DNA of 10,104 bases from Candidatus Omnitrophota bacterium (lineage in GTDB: Bacteria > Ratteibacteria > UBA8468 > B48-G9 > DSTR01). The stretch covers positions 1 to 10,104 of the forward strand of contig JAMWDF010000075.1 of the NCBI GenBank assembly GCA_023818865.1. Direction: 5' to 3'. The translations under genes were made by a program, and so were the position numbers. Shown piece by piece: positions 1 to 7,046 of this stretch. Position 1 is the stretch's first letter. The number at the start of each line of letters is the position of its first letter. Under the pieces are notes generated by a model that did not search any database, was not told where the DNA came from, and saw nothing but the letters and a program-made list of their open reading frames with translations.

Positions 1-832
1 CCACAATTTCGGTAAAAGGCATAATGGCTATGGTTCTACGGATAATAGCCATGGTTGCCCGGAAGATTCCTTCATTTTCCTGGTGGAAACGACGGAGAAA
101 GGTATCTTCTTGATTGTAGGCCTTAATTACCGGTTGGCCGTAAACAGTCTCCTGAATCACCTGGCCTATCCGGGCATAATTTTCTTGGACTGTTTGGCTC
201 AATTTCCTGAGTTTTCTGGTTACCCGGAAAACCGGCCAAAGAAGAAAAGGGAAAATCACGAAAGAAACCAGGCTCAGACGCCAGTTAATACTCAAGATAA
301 TGCCCAGGTAAACCAAAGATTCTATTCCCTTGAGGAGAAGATGGGGCAGTTCAATGGCGAAAGCAGTGTTGAGCACATTGACATCGTAAATAATCCGGGT
401 AGTCAATTCTCCGGTTCTTTCTCCAGAGAAAAAGATAAGGGAAAGAGATACCAGTTTTCGGTAAAGACTAGAGCGAAGGTCTGTCAGGATTCTGTTTCCG
501 AAACGCTGGAGGTAATAATTGGAGAGGTAATAGAAAACGCCTTTGAGAAACATAACGCTCACGATAAAAACAATCAGCCCTTTAAGAACCGTCAGCGCAG
601 GTAACCGGTTAAGGAAATGAAGCAAGTTTTCCAGCCTGACTCTGACAAAGATAGGCAAAGATTCTGGTAGCAAGATAAATTTTCCAGCCAGAATTCTATC
701 CATCAACGGGACAATGGAAGAAAGGGAGACACCGTTAGCCAGCCCATAAAAAATGAGAAAAATGATGCCTAAGCTAAAATAACGCCAATAAAATTTCACA
801 TATTTCTGAAGTCCCAGATACTCTTTCAACAT
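1..832 (-). CDS. msbA: MsbA-like lipid A/ABC exporter, N-terminal membrane domain (partial, runs off the left edge)
   Basis: Reading the minus strand from ATG 832 gives 277 codons without a stop before the window ends. The visible part is the transmembrane half of a type I ABC exporter. Hydrophobic segments lie near residues 18-37, 79-103, 165-180 and 184-203, with a fifth perhaps beginning near 265. An ERTGELTTRIIYDVN stretch at 138-152 matches the coupling-helix region of MsbA-type exporters, and the GQVIQETVYGQPVIKAYNQE stretch at 223-242 is also typical. The nucleotide-binding domain would lie beyond position 1. The start has an AGGTGA Shine-Dalgarno 8 nt upstream that overlaps the lpxB stop; an in-frame GTG at 844 overlapping that stop is a weaker alternative. 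Position directly after lpxB supports a role in flipping lipid A-core across the inner membrane. A related lipid or drug exporter is possible, since the ATPase half is not visible. Confidence 0.85.
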   Translation of the reverse strand, partial: MLKEYLGLQKYVKFYWRYFSLGIIFLIFYGLANGVSLSSIVPLMDRILAGKFILLPESLPIFVRVRLENLLHFLNRLPALTVLKGLIVFIVSVMFLKGVFYYLSNYYLQRFGNRILTDLRSSLYRKLVSLSLIFFSGERTGELTTRIIYDVNVLNTAFAIELPHLLLKGIESLVYLGIILSINWRLSLVSFVIFPFLLWPVFRVTRKLRKLSQTVQENYARIGQVIQETVYGQPVIKAYNQEDTFLRRFHQENEGIFRATMAIIRRTIAIMPFTEIV

Positions 833-840
833 GGTTTGAC

Positions 841-846
841 TCACCT
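841..846 (-). promoter_or_regulatory. Ribosome-binding site for the MsbA-like gene
   Basis: The minus strand reads AGGTGA followed by an 8-nt spacer and ATG 832. The site includes the last bases of lpxB, whose stop is at 843-841, which suggests translational coupling. It favours ATG 832 over GTG 844. Confidence 0.6.
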
Positions 847-1968
847 GTTTCTTTTAAAGGTAGCGGCTTGGCTGATGAGAAACTCCGCCACCTGCCTAGT
901 AACTCCACTTTTCCCCAGTAGCCCGGTCAGTTTTTGAAAAGCTTGTGTTTCACGGTGGTAGAGAGGGCTGTTTTGCCACAATTCTTTCACCTGTTCTATC
1001 ACCAGTTTTCGGTCAATAAACTGAAGATGTTCCGGGACGATCTTTTCTCCCAGGATAAGATTGACCGGACTGACAACCTTCAATTTTACCACGTGCTTGG
1101 CAATAGCGTAGTTCAGCCAGGATGTTTTGTAAAAAACTAAGAAAGGTTTACCCAGAAGAGCGATTTCCAGATTGGCTGTCCCGCAGGTCGACAGAAGGAC
1201 CCTCGCCTGTCTAATCAGGGGATAACAATTTCCTTCCCACACCGGAAAGGTTTTCCCTAACCGCTTCATCAATTTTTCTTCCTGATTTTTCACTTCTCGG
1301 TTCAGGGCAGAGAAAACCACGGTCAGATTTTCCTCCTTCAGTTTTTCAGCGATCAGGATAAATTCAGGCAAAAGATAATCAATTTCCTGGCGCCGGCTAC
1401 CGGGAAGAATGCCAAGGATGTTTGGTTCAGAGAGAAGGCCTGTGTTTGGCAGGTCATCCCCTCTTCCGGAGGAAAGAATCAGGTCCAAAATGGGATGGCC
1501 GAACCAGTAGCAGGTAATCCGGTTATGGCGAAAAAAGTCTACCTCAAAGGGAAAGATAGGAATGACTCCCTGGACAAAGCGCCGGAGTATTTTCAATCGG
1601 CTCTTTCCGTGCGCCCAGACCTTGGGTGGGATGTAATAATAACAAGGGAATAACCTCCCTAATTTCTTAGCCAGAGCCAGATTAAACCCGGGATTGTCAA
1701 TGAAAACTACTAGGTCTGGTTTTTCCCGGATAAGTCTTCCCACTGTCTTCTGGTAAGAGCGGTAATAAATTGGCAACTGGCCAATAACTCCGGTCCAGCC
1801 CATAGTCCCCAGGGGGATTTTTTCCAGCATTCTTACCCCGGCCAGCCTCATTTCTTTGCCCCCTAATCCCACCAGGTGAATGTCTGGCTGGAGATTTTTC
1901 AATTCCCTGGTTAACAGGGCCCCGTACTGATCCCCAGAAACCTCACCGGCCAGCAGGGCTATTTTCAT
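841..1968 (-). CDS. lpxB: Lipid-A-disaccharide synthase
   Basis: Encodes 375 aa, the usual length for LpxB. This peripheral membrane GT-B glycosyltransferase joins UDP-2,3-diacylglucosamine to lipid X to form the lipid A disaccharide. Family signatures are visible in order: GEVSGD (8-13), MGWTGVIGQLP (56-66), DNPGFN (91-96) with the conserved Asp at 91, IPPKVWAHGKSR (113-124), IFPFEV (138-143), GHPILD (157-162), the LPGSRRQEI nucleotide-binding turn (188-196) and STCGTANLEIALLGKP (260-275). The ATG overlaps the TGA of the upstream PagL-like gene as ATGA. No Shine-Dalgarno is obvious, so translation probably relies on coupling. The MsbA-like exporter follows after 8 nt. The enzyme assignment is firm. 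Confidence 0.96.
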   Translation of the reverse strand: MKIALLAGEVSGDQYGALLTRELKNLQPDIHLVGLGGKEMRLAGVRMLEKIPLGTMGWTGVIGQLPIYYRSYQKTVGRLIREKPDLVVFIDNPGFNLALAKKLGRLFPCYYYIPPKVWAHGKSRLKILRRFVQGVIPIFPFEVDFFRHNRITCYWFGHPILDLILSSGRGDDLPNTGLLSEPNILGILPGSRRQEIDYLLPEFILIAEKLKEENLTVVFSALNREVKNQEEKLMKRLGKTFPVWEGNCYPLIRQARVLLSTCGTANLEIALLGKPFLVFYKTSWLNYAIAKHVVKLKVVSPVNLILGEKIVPEHLQFIDRKLVIEQVKELWQNSPLYHRETQAFQKLTGLLGKSGVTRQVAEFLISQAATFKRNR

Positions 1969-2516
1969 AGTGGCCAGTTAATACCCAGGAAGAACAGACG
2001 GCTATCAATCCCGGAATTTGGCTCTTTGATTCCGGCATTGGAAACATGGCGGTAGCGAGCTTCAGCCACCAGGCTCCGCTGTTCGTTAAGACTGAAAGCC
2101 AAACCAAGTCCGAGAGAAGAGGCGAAATTGAAACTGATTGATTGTTCCTGGAGATTCTGGGTAAAAAAAATGATTCCACTACCGGCTTTTAGGTAAGGCT
2201 GAAAGCGGCCTGGCAAGAACCGATACTTGATAAAAAACGACCCGCCAACTTCAGCATTGCTTTCCGGAGTAGAAACATAAGCCAGGAAAGGTTCCAGCTG
2301 TAGTTGCCAGGGGCTTTCTGGCCGGTGGAAGGGTAAAGGAAAATTGAAGTCAATTGCCACTGGATAAATAATGTAATCCTTCGGTCCGGCTACCTTGGCA
2401 TAACCGTAGCCTATTAACCATTCCCTACTGGTAAGCTTTTTCCCTTCAGCCAGAGAATTTTCCACCGCCAGAACAACATAGACCAGAACTATCAACCACT
2501 GAAATTTGCTTTTCAT
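1965..2516 (-). CDS. pagL: PagL-like lipid A 3-O-deacylase (acyloxyacyl hydrolase family), outer membrane
   Basis: Encodes 183 aa with a signal peptide: basic MKSK, a hydrophobic stretch at 7-18 and likely cleavage after A23. The mature ~160 aa is rich in alternating hydrophobic strands, as expected of a small outer-membrane beta-barrel. The C-terminal RYRHVSNAGIKEPNSGID motif (154-171) matches the PagL active-site region. His157 and Ser159 align with the catalytic His and Ser of Pseudomonas PagL. The residue 14 after the His, Glu in that enzyme, is Asp171 here. Family members remove the 3-position acyl chain of lipid A after export. The gene sits 9 nt after ubiB, overlaps lpxB by 4 nt, and has a strong AAGGAGGA site unusually close (about 3 nt) to the ATG. 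Family membership is likely; actual deacylase activity is inferred. Confidence 0.82.
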   Translation of the reverse strand: MKSKFQWLIVLVYVVLAVENSLAEGKKLTSREWLIGYGYAKVAGPKDYIIYPVAIDFNFPLPFHRPESPWQLQLEPFLAYVSTPESNAEVGGSFFIKYRFLPGRFQPYLKAGSGIIFFTQNLQEQSISFNFASSLGLGLAFSLNEQRSLVAEARYRHVSNAGIKEPNSGIDSRLFFLGINWPL

Positions 2517-2525
2517 ATTCCTCCT

Positions 2526-4187
2526 TCATAGTTTGCCGGCTCGTAAAATACCAATCAACAACCAGATACCCATAACTGCGGCAAAGGCAAAACCGAAAAC
2601 ACCCAGCGCTGGCAAGCCAAGAATGAGCTGCCCCTTCCCGGAAACAACAATCAGCGAGGAAGCAATCAGCAAGGCGGAGATAATCAGGCTGAAAGCAATT
2701 CGGTTGCTGGCCTTGTCAATGGAAGAAGTCAATTCCTCTAACCCTTCATGCTCAAAAGTGAGGTTGAGCGCTCCCTTCTGGATATGACGCAAAAAAGATT
2801 CAGCGGTGCTCGGAATCTGCCTGACAATAAAGTAAAGATTAGTCAGTTGCTTCTCCGCCTTGGCCAAGAGATGGGAAAGGCGCAACTTTTGCTCAGTCAT
2901 TTCCATCATCACCGGCTTAAGCTCGCTGGTGAGGTTGAATTCCGGGTCAAGCATTAAACCAACTCCCTCAATAGTAATCAGGGCTCGGGCTAAAAGAGAA
3001 AACTCCGCAGGTATCATTACCCGAAAACTTCTCATCATTTCAAAGATTGCTTCCATCAGGTGGCGAATTCTTATTTCTTTCAGGGAAACACCATAGTAAA
3101 CTTCAAGAAGTTCCTCTATCTCTTTTCTTAAGGCTTGAGTATTCACTTTTTCATCCAGGGCGCCTAAGGCGGACAATGCCCGAATGATATTGTCTGGTTC
3201 CTGGTAGAGAAGCCCCCGAAGAAGCAAGCTCAGCTCTGCCATCCGACTTTCATTTAGCTGACCAGCAATTCCGAAGTCTAAGTAGCACAACCGGCCATCT
3301 CTGGTAACCAAGAGGTTTCCGGGATGGGGATCGGCCTGGAAAAACCCATCTACAAAGATTTGTTTTAAGGTCGCTCTAGCCCCGATCAGGGCTAGTTTTT
3401 TCCTATCCAATCCCATTTCTTCTATCTCTTTTATGCGGTTTATTTTTACGCCATCAACCCATTCCATGGTAAGAACTCGGGAGGTAGTGAACTCGGGATA
3501 TACCCGAGGTACCATTACACTTCTGTCGGCAGAAAAGTTTTCCCTGAATCTCTGGAGACGGCGCCCTTCTAACGAGAGATTCAATTCTTTTTTCACTGTG
3601 CGGGCAAATTCCTCTACCAGACGGTTAGGTTGATACAATTCAGCCTCTTTCATAAAACGAGTGATGAGACCAACAATATCTCTCAGGATTTGGAGGTCTG
3701 TCTCAATGATTTTCTCAACTTCCGGCTTGCGAACCTTCAGGACTACCGGAGTACCATCCACTAAAGTAGCTCGGTGCACCTGGGCGATGGAACCAGAAGC
3801 CGACGGTTCCTCACTGAAAGAGGCGAATAAGGAGTTGATGTCCTTTTTAAATTCTTCGGTGAGCACCTGTCTGATTTTTTGCGCCGGTAAAGGAGTGACC
3901 TGGTCTTGAAGTTTCTCCAGTTCCTGAAGATAGGGAAAAGGAATCAGGTCTGGCCTGGTGGAAAGAATCTGGCCAAATTTAACAAAGGTTGGCCCCAGTT
4001 CTTCCAGCATCTGTCTTACCCGGACTGGAGCCGACTCCGAAGAGGGATATCTGCTTCTTGTGGAAAGGCGGAGCCAGCGACTAAGGTAGGTCCGCTCCAG
4101 GATTAGGCCAAAGCCATGCTTGACTATAATCTGCCCGATCTGGCGATACCGCTGGAGACGGGCCCTGAGGCGTGTTGGTAAAGGCAT
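2526..4187 (-). CDS. ubiB: UbiB/ABC1/ADCK-family atypical protein kinase-like protein
   Basis: Encodes 553 aa, a normal UbiB length. Motifs in order: the KFGQ form of KxGQ (70-73), PSASGSIAQVH for the Ala-rich loop (128-138), a probable ATP-binding Lys151 in VVLKVRKP, QADPHPGN (284-291) and LDFGIAGQL (303-311). Two C-terminal hydrophobic segments (about 499-517 and 524-547) match the membrane anchor of bacterial UbiB. Family members support ubiquinone or other isoprenoid-lipid metabolism through ATPase or kinase-like activity at the inner membrane. The family ExD motif, usually ELD, reads ELN here (201-203). No ubi or men biosynthesis gene is visible in the window. The gene begins 21 nt after the radical SAM gene with only a weak Shine-Dalgarno, suggesting coupled translation. 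The quinone role is inferred from the family. Confidence 0.92.
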   Translation of the reverse strand: MPLPTRLRARLQRYRQIGQIIVKHGFGLILERTYLSRWLRLSTRSRYPSSESAPVRVRQMLEELGPTFVKFGQILSTRPDLIPFPYLQELEKLQDQVTPLPAQKIRQVLTEEFKKDINSLFASFSEEPSASGSIAQVHRATLVDGTPVVLKVRKPEVEKIIETDLQILRDIVGLITRFMKEAELYQPNRLVEEFARTVKKELNLSLEGRRLQRFRENFSADRSVMVPRVYPEFTTSRVLTMEWVDGVKINRIKEIEEMGLDRKKLALIGARATLKQIFVDGFFQADPHPGNLLVTRDGRLCYLDFGIAGQLNESRMAELSLLLRGLLYQEPDNIIRALSALGALDEKVNTQALRKEIEELLEVYYGVSLKEIRIRHLMEAIFEMMRSFRVMIPAEFSLLARALITIEGVGLMLDPEFNLTSELKPVMMEMTEQKLRLSHLLAKAEKQLTNLYFIVRQIPSTAESFLRHIQKGALNLTFEHEGLEELTSSIDKASNRIAFSLIISALLIASSLIVVSGKGQLILGLPALGVFGFAFAAVMGIWLLIGILRAGKL

Positions 4188-4208
4188 AAAACATCTTTTA
4201 AAAAGGCG

Positions 4209-5702
4209 TTACCGCGATCTTTTTGCGGTTTCTTGAAACTGGCCGTTACTGCCGGCGTAATCTTTCTCCCACAGGGGATCAACTAGTTTCCGGTATTCCC
4301 GGTTATACCGCGGTAAGGAATCCTGTTCAATGAAGGAAAGGAAAGTAGATGCCCCCTCATCTACTGGCAGGGCTTTGCTCCGGGCCACTATTTCTCGGAA
4401 AGCCGACGAGTTATCCCGGATAATACAGGGAACGAGAAGATTTCCACATTTTTCTTTGGGCTGATTTAGCCAATAGTTATCCTGCCATTTTCTGATTTCC
4501 TGAAAAAGAGGAGTCTTAATGGCATCAAGGATAGTTTTTCCCTCCTGGTAAAGAGTGTAGAGATTGCCGCTGGTGCGGTCCTTGAAAGGAATAAAGACGC
4601 AGGGGGTGATGGTGCCATCCCACATGATATAGAAGTAACCGCCACCCCTGGCCGCAGCCATGCAGCCATCTGAAGCCGTTCCGGAGTTCCAGAAGTCAGC
4701 AATGAAGAGCCTTTTTCCCTCTACCAATGACCAGATTCTCTTAAGCATTCTTAACCGCTGTTCCGGGGTAACCATCAATTCCACGCTGGGCTGCCGGCCG
4801 ATGGGCATGTACTGGAAGTACCAACCATAAAAAGCGCCTTGCTTGAAAAAGTAATAATCGATGAACTCGTCAGAAAGAAGGCGATCGGCGTTATATCTGG
4901 TCGGAGTGACCGAAATACCAAAAGGAACTCCGAATTCCCTCAGATACTCCATCGCTTCCAGAATCTTCCGGTGAACTGAATGACCCCGGCGCTCATCTGT
5001 TTCCTGAGCAAATCCTTCCACCGAAATAGATGGGGTAAAATTGCCCAGCTGTCCCAATTTTTTCGCAACTTCCCGGGTGATCATGGTTCCGTTGGTATAG
5101 GCCATAAAATAAACGTCGTTGTGTTTTTCTAGAACATCCATCAAGGTATGACCGCTATGCCGATACATAAAAGGTTCCCCTCCGGAAATGACCAGGAAAT
5201 GGGCCCCGAAATGCTCCTTGATTTCATTGATCGCTCGGTCAAACACATCAAAAGAAAGGGTATGCCGCGTATAAATATCTCCGGCATAACATCCTTTACA
5301 CTTCAGGTTGCAGACATTTGTGGGAGAGATTGTCACAAAGCAAGGAGGGCGGAAACCTTGCTCTTCCAGAAAGGCCCTCCGTTTAGGTATGCCACCAATA
5401 AAGACCTTGCCCAAAAAGATGTCCCAGAGAGCGTTCATACATCTTTCCGATAGGGCTCCAGAATTCAGGGTTCTCTCAATGGAAGAGAGTAAAGCCCTGG
5501 CCATCAAAGCCCGTTCGTAATGGACTCTTTCCGGACGTTGGGGTCCTTTGAAGGAAAGGCGCCACATCGCCTTTTCTAACGCGCCAATAAAGGCTTTCCG
5601 AGTGATTTTGTTTTTGAAACTGGCTCTCATCAAGCCAGAAAGGACTCTCTGGGTGGTTCCTTTTTCTATCACAGCCATCAATCGAGTTTCAAGGTTGAGC
5701 AT
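4209..5702 (-). CDS. Radical SAM protein with SPASM-like C-terminal cysteine region, specific function unknown
   Basis: Encodes 497 aa. An N-terminal helical extension of about 115 residues precedes a radical SAM core with CNLKCKGC (C131, C135, C138), which binds the SAM-coordinating [4Fe-4S] cluster, and SGGEPF (173-178), the SAM-contacting motif. The C-terminal half carries C347, then WDGTITPC (361-368), C419 and C426. The DGxxxPC pattern resembles SPASM/Twitch auxiliary-cluster domains. SPASM enzymes often modify peptides, but no precursor peptide ORF is evident next to it, and the long N-terminal extension is not one I can assign. A strong AAGGAGGTG site fixes the start. The gene lies 41 nt after mnmA and 21 nt before ubiB, so a link to quinone or lipid chemistry is possible but unproven. 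Radical SAM membership is certain; the substrate is not known. Confidence 0.9.
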   Translation of the reverse strand: MLNLETRLMAVIEKGTTQRVLSGLMRASFKNKITRKAFIGALEKAMWRLSFKGPQRPERVHYERALMARALLSSIERTLNSGALSERCMNALWDIFLGKVFIGGIPKRRAFLEEQGFRPPCFVTISPTNVCNLKCKGCYAGDIYTRHTLSFDVFDRAINEIKEHFGAHFLVISGGEPFMYRHSGHTLMDVLEKHNDVYFMAYTNGTMITREVAKKLGQLGNFTPSISVEGFAQETDERRGHSVHRKILEAMEYLREFGVPFGISVTPTRYNADRLLSDEFIDYYFFKQGAFYGWYFQYMPIGRQPSVELMVTPEQRLRMLKRIWSLVEGKRLFIADFWNSGTASDGCMAAARGGGYFYIMWDGTITPCVFIPFKDRTSGNLYTLYQEGKTILDAIKTPLFQEIRKWQDNYWLNQPKEKCGNLLVPCIIRDNSSAFREIVARSKALPVDEGASTFLSFIEQDSLPRYNREYRKLVDPLWEKDYAGSNGQFQETAKRSR

Positions 5703-5706
5703 GATG

Positions 5707-5715
5707 CACCTCCTT
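5707..5715 (-). promoter_or_regulatory. Strong ribosome-binding site for the radical SAM gene
   Basis: The minus strand reads AAGGAGGTG, near-perfect anti-16S complementarity. Measured from the AGGAGG core, the spacer to ATG 5702 is about 6 nt. It is one of the strongest sites in the window and fixes the start codon. Confidence 0.75.
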
Positions 5716-5743
5716 GGCTATGTCGTCTCTGGTAGTTGACCTT

Positions 5744-6847
5744 CTATTTTTTAGATGATACAGGAGAAAACCTTTCTCTGTCAATTATCCCGCCCCCTAC
5801 GAGAATATCGCCCTGGTAAACCACCGCGGATTGTCCTGGAGTCACTGCCCATTGGGGCTGGTCAAAGACTAATCTTACCCTTCGTGCAGTTTCAGGGTAG
5901 AGGATAGCTACCGCGGCTGGCTGGGTAGACCTTATCTTGGCCATCACCTTTTGCGGTGCCTGGAAAGGTCTCACTGAAAGATAGTGAAAACTGGCAATTC
6001 TTAGTTCCTTCCTCCAGCATTTCTTGGCCGGGCCAACAAAAATGGTGTTGGACTCGGGTTCTATCCTGAGGACATAAAGAGGTTCTCCAGTAGCAATTCC
6101 TAACCCCCGCCGTTGCCCGATGGTATAGTGGAATATACCCCGATGGATTCCTAAGTGCTTCCCCTCTATGGAAAGGATCGGCCCGGAGGCGGCCTTCAAA
6201 CAGAGCAGTTGTTTTCGGCCTGGCAGGAAATCCTGGCTTTCTTTTCTCTGACTGACCGGCAAGCCTCTGGTGATAGCTAACTCTCTAACCTGCTGCTTGG
6301 AGTAGTCACCGAGGGGAAAAAGGGCTGATTTGAGTTGTTTCTGAGTAAGAAGATAGAGAAAGTATGACTGGTCCTTCTTTTTATCCAGAGCTTTTTTCAG
6401 CATGTATCTTTGGGTCATCCGGTTGTATTCTTTCTTCACATAGTGGCCTGTAGCAAAATAGTCAAATTTTTCCCCAGTTTCCTTGACGGCCTGGAGAAAA
6501 GAGCCAAACTTCAACCGGTGGTTACAGACGACACAAGGATTGGGTGTCCGGCCGCGAAGGTATTCCTTTCGGAAATAAGTCAACACGTCTTGGGCAAAAG
6601 AAGCAGACATATCAATCACGAAGAAAGGAATACCTAAATGAGTAGCCACTTGCCTAGCTGCCTCCAGGGCTTTTCGATCAGGGCCCCAGCAACCCGGTAT
6701 CTGTTTTGATTCGTTCCAGGTTTTCATGAATAAACCGATGACCTGATATCCACTTTCTTTTAGCAGAAGCGCGGTCACGGCTGAGTCCACTCCGCCACTC
6801 AGCCCAACAGCAACTGACAAAGTTGCTTTTTTCCCCTCCCTAACCAT
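5744..6847 (-). CDS. mnmA: tRNA-specific 2-thiouridylase MnmA, variant lacking the usual second catalytic Cys
   Basis: Encodes 367 aa, normal for MnmA, which adenylates and thiolates U34 of tRNAs for Lys, Glu and Gln in the cytoplasm. The PP-loop SGGVDS is at 17-22. NPCVVCNHRLKFG (103-115) carries C108, the first catalytic Cys position, plus C105 forming CxxC. The KDQSYFLYLL (158-167) and TIGQRRGLG (242-250) tRNA-binding signatures are present. The motif normally reading like ESQDICF reads ESQDFLPG (203-210), so the persulfide-carrying Cys is absent; the nearest Cys is C216. The frame is otherwise intact. ATG 6847 has no good Shine-Dalgarno; a TTG at 6820, preceded by AGGGAGGGG, would give a more typical N-terminus. 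A NifS desulfurase, an obvious sulfur donor, lies upstream. Family call firm, activity uncertain. Confidence 0.92.
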   Translation of the reverse strand: MVREGKKATLSVAVGLSGGVDSAVTALLLKESGYQVIGLFMKTWNESKQIPGCWGPDRKALEAARQVATHLGIPFFVIDMSASFAQDVLTYFRKEYLRGRTPNPCVVCNHRLKFGSFLQAVKETGEKFDYFATGHYVKKEYNRMTQRYMLKKALDKKKDQSYFLYLLTQKQLKSALFPLGDYSKQQVRELAITRGLPVSQRKESQDFLPGRKQLLCLKAASGPILSIEGKHLGIHRGIFHYTIGQRRGLGIATGEPLYVLRIEPESNTIFVGPAKKCWRKELRIASFHYLSVRPFQAPQKVMAKIRSTQPAAVAILYPETARRVRLVFDQPQWAVTPGQSAVVYQGDILVGGGIIDRERFSPVSSKK

Positions 6848-6849
6848 TT

Positions 6850-7035
6850 TTACTGGTGTTTTTGCTGGGAAAAGAGGTTGGCTTTTAGCCGGTCGGGATG
6901 ATTAGAAGTGAGGCTATCTATCCCGGTCTGGCCTGCAGTCAGTTCTATCCGGTCAACACCTAACCTCATCGGCTGGCGAAAACTTAGGAGAGGATATCCA
7001 GGATCAAGCCCGCTAAAATCTTGATGGCTAACCAC
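6850..7035 (-). CDS. Uncertain small ORF between the LarE-like gene and mnmA
   Basis: This open frame fills the 199-nt gap before mnmA and ends 2 nt before the mnmA ATG. It stays open from a TTG at 7062, which overlaps the end of the LarE-like gene. GTG 7035 is the better start because AAGGT lies about 4 nt upstream, giving 61 aa. The predicted protein is soluble and moderately charged, with no transmembrane segment, no cysteine and no motif I recognise. It may be a real small protein, a decayed remnant or plain leader sequence. The tight spacing to mnmA fits translational coupling, but the lack of recognisable homology keeps confidence low. Confidence 0.3.
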   Translation of the reverse strand: MVSHQDFSGLDPGYPLLSFRQPMRLGVDRIELTAGQTGIDSLTSNHPDRLKANLFSQQKHQ

Positions 7036-7046
7036 TGGTACCTTTT

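Noticed and set aside
83..604. Plus-strand open frame of 173 codons near the left edge
   Set aside because: It is antisense to the MsbA-like gene. The minus-strand frame gives clear ABC exporter sequence; the plus frame gives nothing recognisable.
1943..2179. Minus-strand 78-codon frame spanning the pagL-lpxB junction
   Set aside because: It is out of frame with two well-supported genes that overlap by ATGA, which leaves no room for a third gene.
5148..5520. Plus-strand open frames of 101 and 70 codons inside the radical SAM gene
   Set aside because: They overlap the Cys-motif coding region on the other strand and lack any recognisable motif.
5744..6847. MnmA as a pseudogene because of the missing Cys
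   Set aside because: The frame is full length and all other signatures are intact, so a variant or altered mechanism fits better than decay.
6880..6890. Short GGCTAAAAGCC hairpin upstream of mnmA as a terminator
   Set aside because: The stem is only four base pairs with a 3-nt loop and no following U-tract, too weak for a terminator call.
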